Assembly: GCA_016209605.1 (NCBI GenBank)
Contig: JACQVS010000010.1
Coordinates: 1-47,121 of the forward strand
DNA length: 47,121 nt
Direction of reading: 5' to 3'
Source of the DNA: Planctomycetota bacterium
GTDB taxonomy: Bacteria > Planctomycetota > UBA8108 > JACQVS01
Below the pieces are notes generated by a model that ran no database searches, was not told the DNA's origin, and saw nothing but the letters and a program-made list of their open reading frames with translations. Position 1 is the stretch's first letter. Every line of letters begins with the position of its first letter. Below are positions 1 through 7,145 of this stretch, piece by piece. A program made the translations under genes and the position numbers.

Positions 1-116
1 CGTCCACTCAGTTCTGGCCACGTAGCGAACCTATGGCCCGAAGAGCCGGATGCTGGAAATCTGCAAGTCCGGATCCGTGAGGGGGGAGGGAGACTTTCTC
101 CCTCCCCTACCTCGAT
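1..116 (+). mobile_element. 3' end of a group II intron (domains V and VI)
   Basis: Positions 43-76 form a 34-nt element with the hallmarks of group II domain V. It opens with GAGCCGGATGC, contains the catalytic AGC triad, has a central GAAA, and closes with GTCCGGATCC, which pairs with the 5' arm except for one mismatch. A short linker GTGA follows. Then comes a domain VI hairpin with an 11-bp perfect stem (83-93 with 97-107) and a 3-nt loop, with A109 just 3' of the stem as the likely branch-point adenosine. The sequence CCTACCTCGAT ending at 116 matches the usual bacterial 3' end (AY). From 117 the flank is exactly one unit of the palindromic repeat that recurs at the right end of the window, which supports the boundary. 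Domains I-IV and any reverse transcriptase lie outside the window. No maturase tail was identified in 1-42. Confidence 0.75.
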
Positions 117-181
117 ACTCCGCAATTGCGGAATGGAACGGCGCGGCGGAGGACATCTTCGTCGCGGCGATCCGGGGCTGA
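117..181 (+). repeat. Palindromic repeat unit plus decayed coding tail
   Basis: TCCGCAATTGCGGA at 119-132 is a perfect 14-nt palindrome, and the 18 nt at 119-136 recur exactly at 47078-47095. The stretch 160-181 (CGTCGCGGCGA then TCCGGGGCTGA) recurs inverted at 46879-46900 with one mismatch. On each strand one frame reads V-A-A-I-R-G-stop, so this may be the last trace of a multicopy gene. No start codon or full-length frame remains. Positions 182-259, up to the stop of the next gene, show nothing recognisable. Confidence 0.45.
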
Positions 182-259
182 TCTGGGGCTTGATACAGAG
201 GCATCCCGAAGGATTCCGCAACCCCGTTGCGAAACCCCTGGGCTGGCGGAGGGGCTGGC

Positions 260-1195
260 TCACTTCGCCTGGGAAGCGCGCCACTCGCGGTAGCGGTCGC
301 CGATCCGCGCTTCGAAGGGCCGGCCGGCGTGGGCGAGCAGGCGGTAGCGCGCCAGGAGCGGCTTCTCCCTGGTGATGGCGCGGGCCGCGGTTCGCGTCAA
401 GCTTGGCCCCATCCAGCCGTCGTCGCGCACGTGCCACAAGGTCCCCTCCTCGGAGTTGCGGGGGTGATCCCAGCAGCTGATGCCGACGACCGCCACCTCC
501 AGCCTGGGCGGGCCGACCGCCTCCTGGCTGCCGCCGGCCTCCCCGGCCGCCTTGGCGGCGGTTTTGCGCTGGTCACCGGAGAGCACCGGGCCGCTGTAAT
601 CGCACCACAGGGCGTGCTGGCCGAAGCAGCCGGCCTCGTTCTCGGCTTCCTCCGAGTTGAGGATCTGGCCGCCGAGGCCTTCCGCGACGCGCAGCGTGCG
701 CGCCACGCGGATGCCGAGGAGCCCGAAGTTGCTGACGCCCAGGGTCACCGGCTCCGCGGCCGCCCGCAGCTCGATCGAGAGCTCGAGGGCCAGCTCTTCT
801 CCCGGCAGGTCGAGGAAGGTCAAGCGTCTCCTCTCCTCGAGCATCTCCTTCCCCTCGGCGCTCTGCCAGGAGCAGGCGAGCAGGACGGCAGCCCGGTCGC
901 CCTCCGCGGTCTGCTCGAGGATCTCCTTGACGGCGATCCTCCCCGCCCGCGGCTCCTCCTCCCAGAAATTGAGGCCGCTGACGCTATGATGGCCGATCCA
1001 GATGCTGCGGTGATGGGAGTGGCCGGCCGGGTCCTCGGGCTGCCCCAGGCGCGTCACCTCGTGGCCGCCGGGGGCCAGGAAAGGGTAGATGTACGGGCGC
1101 TGCACCCAGGGGCCGAACCAGACCGCCGCCGCCACGGTCTTGCCGCGCTGGATGGAAATCGCCTTGTCGGGAACGACGATCAACTGAAGTGCCAT
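260..1195 (-). CDS. DUF6807 (PmoA-like) family protein
   Basis: This is a 311-residue protein matching the DUF6807 family, often annotated 'methane oxygenase PmoA' although it has no relation to methane monooxygenase. The visible signatures are an early P-x-G segment, a G-H-S-H-H-R-S-I-W-I-G-H-H histidine cluster near residues 58-70, and the downstream F-G-L-L-G-I-R and W-C-D-Y-S-G segments typical of the family. The family is abundant in planctomycete-type genomes near sugar dehydrogenases and is thought to adopt a sugar-epimerase-like beta-sandwich; its reaction is not established. No signal peptide is seen, so it is probably cytoplasmic. The ATG at 1195 is preceded by a GAAAGAG ribosome site. 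It is divergent from the TPR gene, sharing a ~120-bp promoter region. Confidence 0.85.
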   Translation of the reverse strand: MALQLIVVPDKAISIQRGKTVAAAVWFGPWVQRPYIYPFLAPGGHEVTRLGQPEDPAGHSHHRSIWIGHHSVSGLNFWEEEPRAGRIAVKEILEQTAEGDRAAVLLACSWQSAEGKEMLEERRRLTFLDLPGEELALELSIELRAAAEPVTLGVSNFGLLGIRVARTLRVAEGLGGQILNSEEAENEAGCFGQHALWCDYSGPVLSGDQRKTAAKAAGEAGGSQEAVGPPRLEVAVVGISCWDHPRNSEEGTLWHVRDDGWMGPSLTRTAARAITREKPLLARYRLLAHAGRPFEARIGDRYREWRASQAK

Positions 1196-1271
1196 GGCTC
1201 TTTCAAAATCTCCTGTTTTCCAGGGGGTGATGGTTCCGGAACGCCGATTTTCATTTTATGCAAAATCCCGA

Positions 1272-1277
1272 TACAAT
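1272..1277 (+). promoter_or_regulatory. Candidate -10 box for the TPR gene
   Basis: TACAAT lies 39 nt upstream of the ATG at 1317. A weak -35-like TTTTCA sits 18 nt further upstream at 1248-1253. The stretch is the AT-rich part of the intergenic region between two divergent genes. The assignment rests only on sigma70-like consensus. Confidence 0.35.
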
Positions 1278-1316
1278 GCCTTATAGAAAAAGCATTCAAT
1301 CGAAAGCAGGTCCGCC

Positions 1317-2018
1317 ATGGGAATTTCGCGCGTCGAGCAGTTGTTCGAGGAAGCCCGGTCCAACCTCCGCAAGCTGCGCTACAACCTGGCCTACGACAAA
1401 TTCACCGAGGCGATGGAACTGGCTCCCGAGCGGCCGGAAATCCACTACAACCGCGGCTTCGCGGCCAGCCTCCTCTACCGCTGGGAGGAGGCCATCGAAT
1501 GCTTCCGCATGGCGCTGCGGCTGGATGACCATCCCGACTACTGGGCGCACCTCGGTCTGGCGCGCCTGCACCTGCGCCAGTGGGAGGAGGCGCTGTACGA
1601 CTTCAATCGCGCCCTGGAGATCGACCGCGGCCACCGCGTGGCCGGCGCCCACCGCGATGACCTGGTGCGGTTCCTCGGCGACCAGCTCCGCCTGGCCGGC
1701 GCCACGCCGCCGCTCTGCCACGGCTGGTACGACCCGAGGCTCGAGAGCTACGTGGGCGTCGACCCGGAGATCGTCAACAAGGCCGACCGCGTCCAGTTGC
1801 GCGAGTATATCAAGGAGGCCCTCGACTCCCCCGATGCGCCCGGCGGCTGCGACCACACCCATCGCTTCACCGAGGAGTGGGCGCTGCACCACGGCCGCGA
1901 CCCCTTGGGAGTCAGCCGCTTCCTCTACGACCGCGGCTGGCGCTGCGACTGCGAGGTGCTGCGCGAGGGGGCCGGCCAGAAACCGGCATCCAGGACGGGA
2001 GAACTTGACAGCCGGTGA
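1317..2018 (+). CDS. TPR protein with C-terminal DUF2695-like domain
   Basis: This 233-residue cytoplasmic protein has three tandem tetratricopeptide repeats at about residues 24-105, with the usual W/Y-L-G-Y-A/F-P spacing. They form a protein-protein interaction surface. Residues 178-215 match DUF2695: C178-D-H-T-H-R-F-T, then W-A-L-H-H-G, then C210-D-C212 near the end. The His/Cys pattern suggests metal binding. Function is unknown. The ATG at 1317 has a GCAGG ribosome site 7 nt upstream, and translation upstream of it is not conserved-looking. It stands alone on the plus strand. Confidence 0.8.
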   Translation: MGISRVEQLFEEARSNLRKLRYNLAYDKFTEAMELAPERPEIHYNRGFAASLLYRWEEAIECFRMALRLDDHPDYWAHLGLARLHLRQWEEALYDFNRALEIDRGHRVAGAHRDDLVRFLGDQLRLAGATPPLCHGWYDPRLESYVGVDPEIVNKADRVQLREYIKEALDSPDAPGGCDHTHRFTEEWALHHGRDPLGVSRFLYDRGWRCDCEVLREGAGQKPASRTGELDSR

Positions 2019-2187
2019 CAATTCCACTGGCGGCTTTGTAAACGCACCCTTACAATCGATGTTGACCTGATTCGTAAGTCTTTGAGCGGTGGCGGGTTGA
2101 TGAGGTTATTACCCCGCGGCATTGGCTTTGCATTGATAATTGAGTAGAAGCGGTTTCTCAATTTCAACCCCGTGAGGGTGAGTGGAC

Positions 2188-3126
2188 ATGAAACGAAGCA
2201 GAAGTCAATCCGGGACGCCAGGAATTCTGGTTGCTGCTGGCCTTGCGGCCCTTTTCGCCGCGCCGGCGGCCCTCGGGCCAGTGGCCCTCGGGCAGGGGAA
2301 CCTGCTCCCCGCCGCCATCGAGCCGGTTCCGGAGGTGGAGTTCTCCCTCGACACCGTCTCGGCGGAGCGGGGGGGCCTCGCCCGGCTGACCCTCTGGGTG
2401 CGCACCTCGGTGCCGCTCAAGGCCCTGGCGGTGGCGCTCGACTTCGAAGAAGAGAAGCTCCAGGCCGGGCCGGTGGGGCGGGCGGCGGAGTTTCCGGGGG
2501 CCTTGAATCCCGTCGGGGTGATCTCGACCACCTCCTTCAACAACCTTGACTTGAGCGCCGGCAACCAGGTGAGCGAGGGCTGGCTTTACGCCGAGATCGA
2601 CACCGGCGAGAAGTCGAAGGACCTGGGAATCCCCGTCGGCGTCCTGACGCCGGTCTTGACGCTGGAGTTCACGGTCTCGAGCCGGGCGGCGCTGGGTTTT
2701 TCTCCGGTCAGGTTCGCCAAGGTCGGGCCGGTGGTCTCGCCGGCCCCGCTCGAAAACTACTATAACAAGATCGAGGAGGCGCTCAGCGACCACGCCCCGG
2801 CGGCGCTCCCCGAGGACAGCCTCGAGGACGGCGGCGTGGACATCATTGGCGAGGTCGGCTTCTTCATGCGCGGCGACGCCAATTTCAACCAGGAGCGCGA
2901 CATCTCCGATCCCATCACCATCCTGAGCTATCTCTTCAACGGGGGCGCGAACATCCCGTGCGCGGATGCCGCCGACGGCAACGACGATGGCGACGTCGAC
3001 ATCGCCGATGCCATCTTCACCCTGGGGCGCCTCTTTCTCACCCCCGACCCCTTCCCGGAGCCCGACGAGTGGGGCCGCGATCCGACCGAGGACTGGCTGG
3101 GCTGCGCGGTGTATCCAGGGCACTGA
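2188..3126 (+). CDS. Secreted cohesin-like / dockerin-like protein
   Basis: This 312-residue exported protein starts with a signal peptide (basic M-K-R-S-R, hydrophobic residues 12-30). Residues ~48-205 look like a cohesin-type beta-sandwich: a D-T-V-S-A-E-R-G-G opening, alternating strands with L-A-V-A-L-D-F, and L-T-L-E-F-T-V near the end. Residues ~226-312 are the dockerin-like module shared with three other loci here: M-R-G-D-A-N-F-N-Q-E-R-D-I-S-D, D-A-A-D-G-N-D-D-G-D-V-D-I, then R-D-P-T-E-D and G-C-A-V-Y-P-G-H. The final cysteine of the tail seen in two other copies is replaced by His. The ATG at 2188 has GAGGGTGAG upstream; a GTG at 2182 in frame is an alternative. Possible role: anchoring or assembly at the cell surface (inference). 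Confidence 0.75.
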   Translation: MKRSRSQSGTPGILVAAGLAALFAAPAALGPVALGQGNLLPAAIEPVPEVEFSLDTVSAERGGLARLTLWVRTSVPLKALAVALDFEEEKLQAGPVGRAAEFPGALNPVGVISTTSFNNLDLSAGNQVSEGWLYAEIDTGEKSKDLGIPVGVLTPVLTLEFTVSSRAALGFSPVRFAKVGPVVSPAPLENYYNKIEEALSDHAPAALPEDSLEDGGVDIIGEVGFFMRGDANFNQERDISDPITILSYLFNGGANIPCADAADGNDDGDVDIADAIFTLGRLFLTPDPFPEPDEWGRDPTEDWLGCAVYPGH

Positions 3127-3176
3127 CTGCCGCCTTCGGCGGGACACCGTAAAATGATTCACCAATAAAGAGGATT

Positions 3177-3205
3177 GAACCGCAAAGGCGCCAAGAGCGC
3201 AAAGA
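3177..3205 (+). repeat. Dispersed AACCGCAAAG-type repeat, copy 1
   Basis: The sequence begins AACCGCAAAGGCGCCAAGAG and resembles an inverted copy at 3290-3318 and a partial copy at 31691-31710. It lies in the non-coding gap between two convergent genes. Such degenerate 'NRQDAKDAK'-encoding stretches are widespread intergenic repeats in environmental bacteria; no function is known. Confidence 0.5.
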
Positions 3206-3289
3206 AGCAGAAAAGAAGACGAGGCAAAAATTAATAAAGATGTGAAAAAGTAATTTTCTTTAATTCAAACTCTGGATGTCTTTTTTGAT

Positions 3290-3318
3290 CTTGGCGTCCT
3301 CCGCGTCTTGGCGGTTTA
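3290..3318 (-). repeat. Dispersed AACCGCAAAG-type repeat, copy 2 (inverted)
   Basis: Read on the minus strand it begins AACCGCCAAGACGCGGAGGA and aligns with copy 1 at 3177-3205. It sits just 3' of the mqnD stop, so the two copies form an imperfect inverted pair about 85 nt apart that could fold in the transcript. Confidence 0.5.
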
Positions 3319-3329
3319 TTTTCTTCTTT

Positions 3330-4163
3330 TCAGGATGGGGTTTTCGCTCTTTTCGGCAGCGCCCCTGCCTCCTCCGCTCTCCGGAGGAGCTCCTCCACCG
3401 CCTTTCTCCCTTCCTCCCCAAGCGAATCGGTGTAGCCGGTGACGTAGAGGTCGATGTGGGCCTGGATGACCCGGTCGTCCATTTCCTGGGCGTGGCGGCG
3501 GAGGGCGGGCCAGATTTTTTCGGGATGGCGGCGCGCGTGCTCGATGCTCCGGCGCAGCAGGCGGTCGAAGCGCTGGATGGCCGCCTCGCCGAGGCGGCGG
3601 TGGGCGATGATGCCTCCCAGCGGAATGGGGCGGCCGGTCTCCCTTTCCCACCACTCCCCCAGGTCGGCGACGGCCACCAGGCCGCGCCGCTGGTAGGTGA
3701 AGCGGCTCTCGTGGATGATGACCCCGGCATCGGCAACGCCCGAGGCCACCGCCTCGATGATCCGGCTGAACTCCATGGCCTCCAGCTTCCGGGCCGCCGG
3801 CTCGTAAAGGCGGAGGAGGAGGGCGGCGGTGGTGAGCGCTCCGGGAATGGCGATGGCTCCCTCGCGCAGCTCGCGCCGCTCGAGGGGCCGCCGGGCGATG
3901 AGGAGCGGGCCGCAGCCGCGGCCCAGCGCCGCGCCGGAGTCGAGCAGGGCATAGGAGTCGCGCAGGTGGCCGTAGGCGTGGCATGAGATCTTGGTGATGT
4001 CGAGCTCCCCCTTCAGGGCGCGCCGGTTCAGGGCTTCGACGTCGGCAATCACCGGCTCGAAGCGGAGGCCGCCGGAGGGGATCAGGCCGGAGATCAGCGC
4101 CTCGAAGATGAAAACGTCGTTGGGGCAGGGGGAGTAGCCCACCGAGTAAACGGCCGCGCTCAT
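3330..4163 (-). CDS. mqnD: 1,4-dihydroxy-6-naphthoate synthase MqnD
   Basis: This 277-residue enzyme acts in the futalosine pathway of menaquinone synthesis, converting cyclic dehypoxanthine futalosine to 1,4-dihydroxy-6-naphthoate. It has a periplasmic-binding-protein fold with the family start Y-S-P-C-P-N-D-V-F-I-F near residues 9-19, K-I-S in the first lobe and G-V-A-D-A-G-V-I-I-H-E mid-protein, and a typical length. Its ATG at 4163 overlaps the mqnB stop as ATGA, so the pair is translationally coupled. The open frame extends further upstream, but only this start gives a homologous N-terminus. mqnA and mqnC are not in the window. Confidence 0.92.
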   Translation of the reverse strand: MSAAVYSVGYSPCPNDVFIFEALISGLIPSGGLRFEPVIADVEALNRRALKGELDITKISCHAYGHLRDSYALLDSGAALGRGCGPLLIARRPLERRELREGAIAIPGALTTAALLLRLYEPAARKLEAMEFSRIIEAVASGVADAGVIIHESRFTYQRRGLVAVADLGEWWERETGRPIPLGGIIAHRRLGEAAIQRFDRLLRRSIEHARRHPEKIWPALRRHAQEMDDRVIQAHIDLYVTGYTDSLGEEGRKAVEELLRRAEEAGALPKRAKTPS

Positions 4164-4975
4164 GGTCTTCCCTGGCTGTCCCTCCCCATGTCCCTCCCCA
4201 TGGCCTCGATGATCGCGGCGGCCACGGCGGCGGCGCGGGCGCAGGCCGTGTCGATGTCCCAGCCCTGCCGGTCGCGCTGGCCCGCGAAGTTGGAAATGCC
4301 GCGGACTTCCAGGAACGGCCGCCGCCGGCGCAGCGCCGCCAGCGCCGCCGCCGCCCCCTCCATGGCCTCGGCGAGGGGCTGCCAGCGGCGGTAGATCTCC
4401 TCGGCAGCTTCCTCCGTGCCGGAGCACGTGGAGACCGTGGCCACCGTCCCGATCTTGATCTGGAAAGCGGCGCCGCTCAAGCGCCGGTCAAAGCCCGGCT
4501 CCGGCACCGCCGCCGGAAGGACATTGTAAACCGCCTGGCCGTCCGGTCCTCGCGCCAGCGGCAGCCCGAGCCGGCGGAGGTCGAGGAAGCCCTGCGGCGA
4601 CGCCGCCCCCTCGTCGGCGAAGACCTCCCGATCGGCGATCACCACGTCGCCGATGGACAGGCCCGACGGCCGGAACGCCCCGGCGCAGCCGAGGCAGAGG
4701 GCGGCGCGGGCGTCCAGCCGCCCGAGCAGGTCGAAGCAGGCCATGGCGGCGTTACTTTTCCCTGTTCCCGTCTCGGCCGCGGCGATATGATGGCTGCCGA
4801 TCTGGCCCTCGAAGGACAAAACCTCAAAGGACCGAAACTCAAAGGACTGGGGATCAGTCCCTCCGCCGCCGGGAGCTTCCTGGCGGCGAGGCCGCAGGCC
4901 GCGGACGTGGGGCTCGAGGCATTGCAGCTCTTTTTTCGTGGCTGCAAGGATCAAGATGACGGGAGCCGGGTTCAT
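4160..4975 (-). CDS. mqnB: Futalosine hydrolase MqnB
   Basis: This 271-residue enzyme of the nucleoside phosphorylase/MTAN fold removes hypoxanthine from futalosine in menaquinone synthesis. The motifs are T-G-T-G-K-S-N-A-A near residues 69-77, G-C-A-G-A-F at 96-101, the M205-E-G substrate-binding segment, and R-G-I-S-N-F-A-G-Q-R-D at 225-235. Residues 28-56 form an insertion rich in Gly and Phe not usual for the family core. It is first of a two-gene operon with mqnD (4-nt overlap). It is divergent from the membrane-anchored protein at 5032, with a 56-bp gap holding both start regions. Confidence 0.9.
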   Translation of the reverse strand: MNPAPVILILAATKKELQCLEPHVRGLRPRRQEAPGGGGTDPQSFEFRSFEVLSFEGQIGSHHIAAAETGTGKSNAAMACFDLLGRLDARAALCLGCAGAFRPSGLSIGDVVIADREVFADEGAASPQGFLDLRRLGLPLARGPDGQAVYNVLPAAVPEPGFDRRLSGAAFQIKIGTVATVSTCSGTEEAAEEIYRRWQPLAEAMEGAAAALAALRRRRPFLEVRGISNFAGQRDRQGWDIDTACARAAAVAAAIIEAMGRDMGRDSQGRP

Positions 4976-5031
4976 TTCCCGGCATCATAGCAGACGCTCT
5001 CGGCGGGAGAAAGCGTCAAGGAATGTAAGGG

Positions 5032-6327
5032 ATGGACGACGCCAAGAACATTCTCGAATCTCGGCCGGTTGAAAGCTCCGGCCTTCGACCGGCGCAAGCC
5101 GGCAATCCGTACTTGTTCCTCTTCGGCGGTTTGGCGGTCGGCGCCTTGCTGGCCGCCGCCTGCGGACTGGACCTTTACCCCCCGTCGAGGCAGCTCCAGG
5201 CCTCCTCCGCTCAAGCCCTGGCGGCCCAGCGCGACGCGGCGATGCATCAGAAGGCGCAGCTCGAGGAGTCCCTGCGCTTGAAGGATGAGGAGCTGCGCCG
5301 CGCCAGGAGCCGGGCGGAGGAGAGCGGCCGCCTGGCCGAGGGGCTCAAGGCCCGCCTGGCGCCGCTCGAGGAGGAGTTCGACGGCTTTCCGCTTCCCGGC
5401 GTCCAGGCCCTCCTTGACCTCTGCGGCCGCGGCGAGTGGGGGAGGGCGGCCCGGTCCGCGCACGCGCTCTTGAAAGGCGGCGAGGCGGGGCTCCAGACCC
5501 TGGTGCGGGCGCTGCCGGAGTTCATCCGGGAGCACGTTGACGACCTCCTTGCCAGCGAGGCCCTGTTCGCCTTCCTGCGCCTCGCCGTCGCGAGCGAAAA
5601 GGAAGTGGCCGATTTCATCTCGGCGGCCCTGGCGGCGCCGGAGGTCTGGGAGGACCCGGCGGTGGCGGAGCGGGCGCTGCGCTGGTCCTGCCAGTTTCTC
5701 ATCGGCTGCCGCGGCGATTACACCGAAACCCGCTCGGTGCTGATGCAGAGCCTCGACAAGGCCTTCGCGGAGGGGCAAATCGGCCTGTGGGCGGTGCTGC
5801 ATTGCTACGACAGCTTGCGGGTCAAGGTTCCGGTCGACTCCATCCAGCGCCTCCTCGACAACCCCCAGCGCGAGAAGGACCACGGCGTTCTCCTCAAGCA
5901 CCTGGGGCAGCGCGCCGATGCCGAGGCCATCTCGGTCCTCCGGCTGGCGGTGCAGTCGGCCAAGGGGCCGGAGAGCTGGAAGGCGAGCCTGGCGCTCGAG
6001 CTGCTTGGCGACCTCAAGGGGGAGGCGGCGGAGGAGGCGGTGCTCGAATTCGTCAACGCCAGGGCCCTGGAGATCCGCGAGCCGGCCTACCTGGCCTACT
6101 TCTCCCAGAAGCGCGATCCGGGCGCCGGACTGCAAGTGGTCCAGGAGCTGATCAACTCCTCGGTTCCGGAGGCCACCAAGCGCCGCGTCCTCGACCGGGT
6201 GCTGCTGAAGAACCGCGAGGTCTTCAAGGCGCTCGATCCGGAGCACATCGCCGATCCCAGGCTGCGGGACGAGCTGCGCGCCGCGATTCAGGCTTTTTCG
6301 GCGGCGCCGGGGAAGCCGGGGCGCTGA
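5032..6327 (+). CDS. Membrane-anchored coiled-coil / helical-repeat protein
   Basis: I do not recognise this 431-residue protein by family. It has a short cytoplasmic N-terminus and one hydrophobic segment (about residues 26-46, with F-L-F-G-G-L-A-V-G-A-L-L). A heptad-rich coiled coil at ~58-116 carries many E/R/K residues. A C-terminal all-alpha region at ~120-420 has irregular HEAT-like pairs such as L-L-D-N-P and L-K-H-L-G-Q-R-A-D-A-E. The layout suggests a single-pass scaffold with a protein-binding solenoid. SD-like AAGGAATGTAAGG precedes ATG 5032. The putative lipoprotein gene follows after 33 bp. Confidence 0.6.
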   Translation: MDDAKNILESRPVESSGLRPAQAGNPYLFLFGGLAVGALLAAACGLDLYPPSRQLQASSAQALAAQRDAAMHQKAQLEESLRLKDEELRRARSRAEESGRLAEGLKARLAPLEEEFDGFPLPGVQALLDLCGRGEWGRAARSAHALLKGGEAGLQTLVRALPEFIREHVDDLLASEALFAFLRLAVASEKEVADFISAALAAPEVWEDPAVAERALRWSCQFLIGCRGDYTETRSVLMQSLDKAFAEGQIGLWAVLHCYDSLRVKVPVDSIQRLLDNPQREKDHGVLLKHLGQRADAEAISVLRLAVQSAKGPESWKASLALELLGDLKGEAAEEAVLEFVNARALEIREPAYLAYFSQKRDPGAGLQVVQELINSSVPEATKRRVLDRVLLKNREVFKALDPEHIADPRLRDELRAAIQAFSAAPGKPGR

Positions 6328-6347
6328 GCGATTTCGAAAAAATCCGG

Positions 6348-6353
6348 TATACT
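6348..6353 (+). promoter_or_regulatory. Candidate -10 box just upstream of the lipoprotein gene
   Basis: TATACT ends 7 nt before the ATG at 6361. If used, transcription would start at or next to the ATG, giving a leaderless message. No Shine-Dalgarno sequence is visible between it and the start codon. Confidence 0.35.
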
Positions 6354-6360
6354 GTAAAGT

Positions 6361-7077
6361 ATGAAGAAATACTGGATCCCCCGGGTGAGCGGTTTAAGCC
6401 TGGGGCTTCTAGCCATTTTATTTTGCGCCTGCGCATCTTTGCCGGAAGAGGAGGAAGAGCCCGCGGAGACCATCCGGCAGCCGCCCGCCCCCGCCTTCTC
6501 CACCGTCCCTCCCGCCCCTCCCGCCGCGCCGCGCTCCCCCGCTGGCACGAGGAGCCCCTCCGCCGCTTCGGGGAGCGCCGCGCCCCGCCCCCAGCGCTCC
6601 CAGGAGGTGCGGCAGCTCATCCGGGGCCTGCAGGACCCCGCGGCCGCCGAGCGGACCTTCTGGAAGCTCGTGGAGGTGGAGGAGCGCTTGATCCCGCAGC
6701 TCCTCCAGGAGGTGGAGTGCGAGGAGATGTCCGCCCTCAAGTCCCTCAAGATCCTTGTCCTCGACCAGGACTACGTCGCCCACGGCAAGCCCTTCCTGAT
6801 CTCGCGCATTCCGGGGATGGGGCGCATGGAGGAGGTCGATGAGGAGGGGGGCATTCACTGGAAGGGCTACACCAAGTCCGCCTACGGCATTCCCAGGAAC
6901 AAGATCGGCTACAAGGTGACCATCGACCGGTTCGACGGCTTCCCCATCGGCGTGGTGATGCGCGCCGCGCTCATCAACCGCTTTAAAAGTGACCGCTACC
7001 CCCGCGCCATCGACCACACCCGGGAGCTGTCGCGGTGGTGGAAGGCCTATTACCGCAGCGTCTTCGAAAAACGGTGA
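6361..7077 (+). CDS. Putative lipoprotein with Pro-rich linker
   Basis: This 238-residue exported protein has a signal sequence at residues 1-25 ending F-C-A-C, a weak lipobox with C25 as possible lipidation site. It is followed by an acidic E-E-E-E-E patch, then a Pro/Ala/Ser-rich low-complexity linker (~35-80). The C-terminal part (~85-238) is globular and unrecognised. The motifs seen are L-I-R-G-L-Q-D, V-L-D-Q-D-Y-V-A-H-G-K-P-F-L-I-S-R and a W-W-K-A-Y-Y-R end. It follows the membrane-anchored gene on the same strand but has its own candidate promoter. The linker composition suggests the domain is held away from a membrane surface. Confidence 0.6.
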   Translation: MKKYWIPRVSGLSLGLLAILFCACASLPEEEEEPAETIRQPPAPAFSTVPPAPPAAPRSPAGTRSPSAASGSAAPRPQRSQEVRQLIRGLQDPAAAERTFWKLVEVEERLIPQLLQEVECEEMSALKSLKILVLDQDYVAHGKPFLISRIPGMGRMEEVDEEGGIHWKGYTKSAYGIPRNKIGYKVTIDRFDGFPIGVVMRAALINRFKSDRYPRAIDHTRELSRWWKAYYRSVFEKR

Positions 7078-7082
7078 ATAAA

Positions 7083-7122
7083 AATCCCCGCGCGGCCGGA
7101 TCGAACCGGCCGCGCGGGGATT
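7083..7122. terminator. Strong bidirectional hairpin terminator
   Basis: A perfect 17-bp inverted repeat (7083-7099 with 7106-7122) surrounds the 6-nt loop ATCGAA, and the core of the arm is CCCCGCGCGGCCGG. It lies between the ends of two convergent genes (stops at 7077 and 7146). Minus-strand transcripts run into a T-rich tract after the stem, as in an intrinsic terminator. The plus-strand side has only a short T pair. Confidence 0.8.
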
Positions 7123-7145
7123 CCCTCAACCGATCAAAGGATCGA

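Noticed and set aside
260..1195. Methane oxygenase function for the PmoA-like gene
   Set aside because: The name is an annotation legacy; no particulate methane monooxygenase features or membrane helices are present.
227..1528. A 433-codon open frame on the plus strand
   Set aside because: It is antisense to the DUF6807 gene and overlaps the TPR gene in another frame, with no motifs of its own.
3130..3142. A terminator after the first dockerin-like gene (CCGCC-TTC-GGCGG)
   Set aside because: The stem has only 5 bp and no T-run follows.
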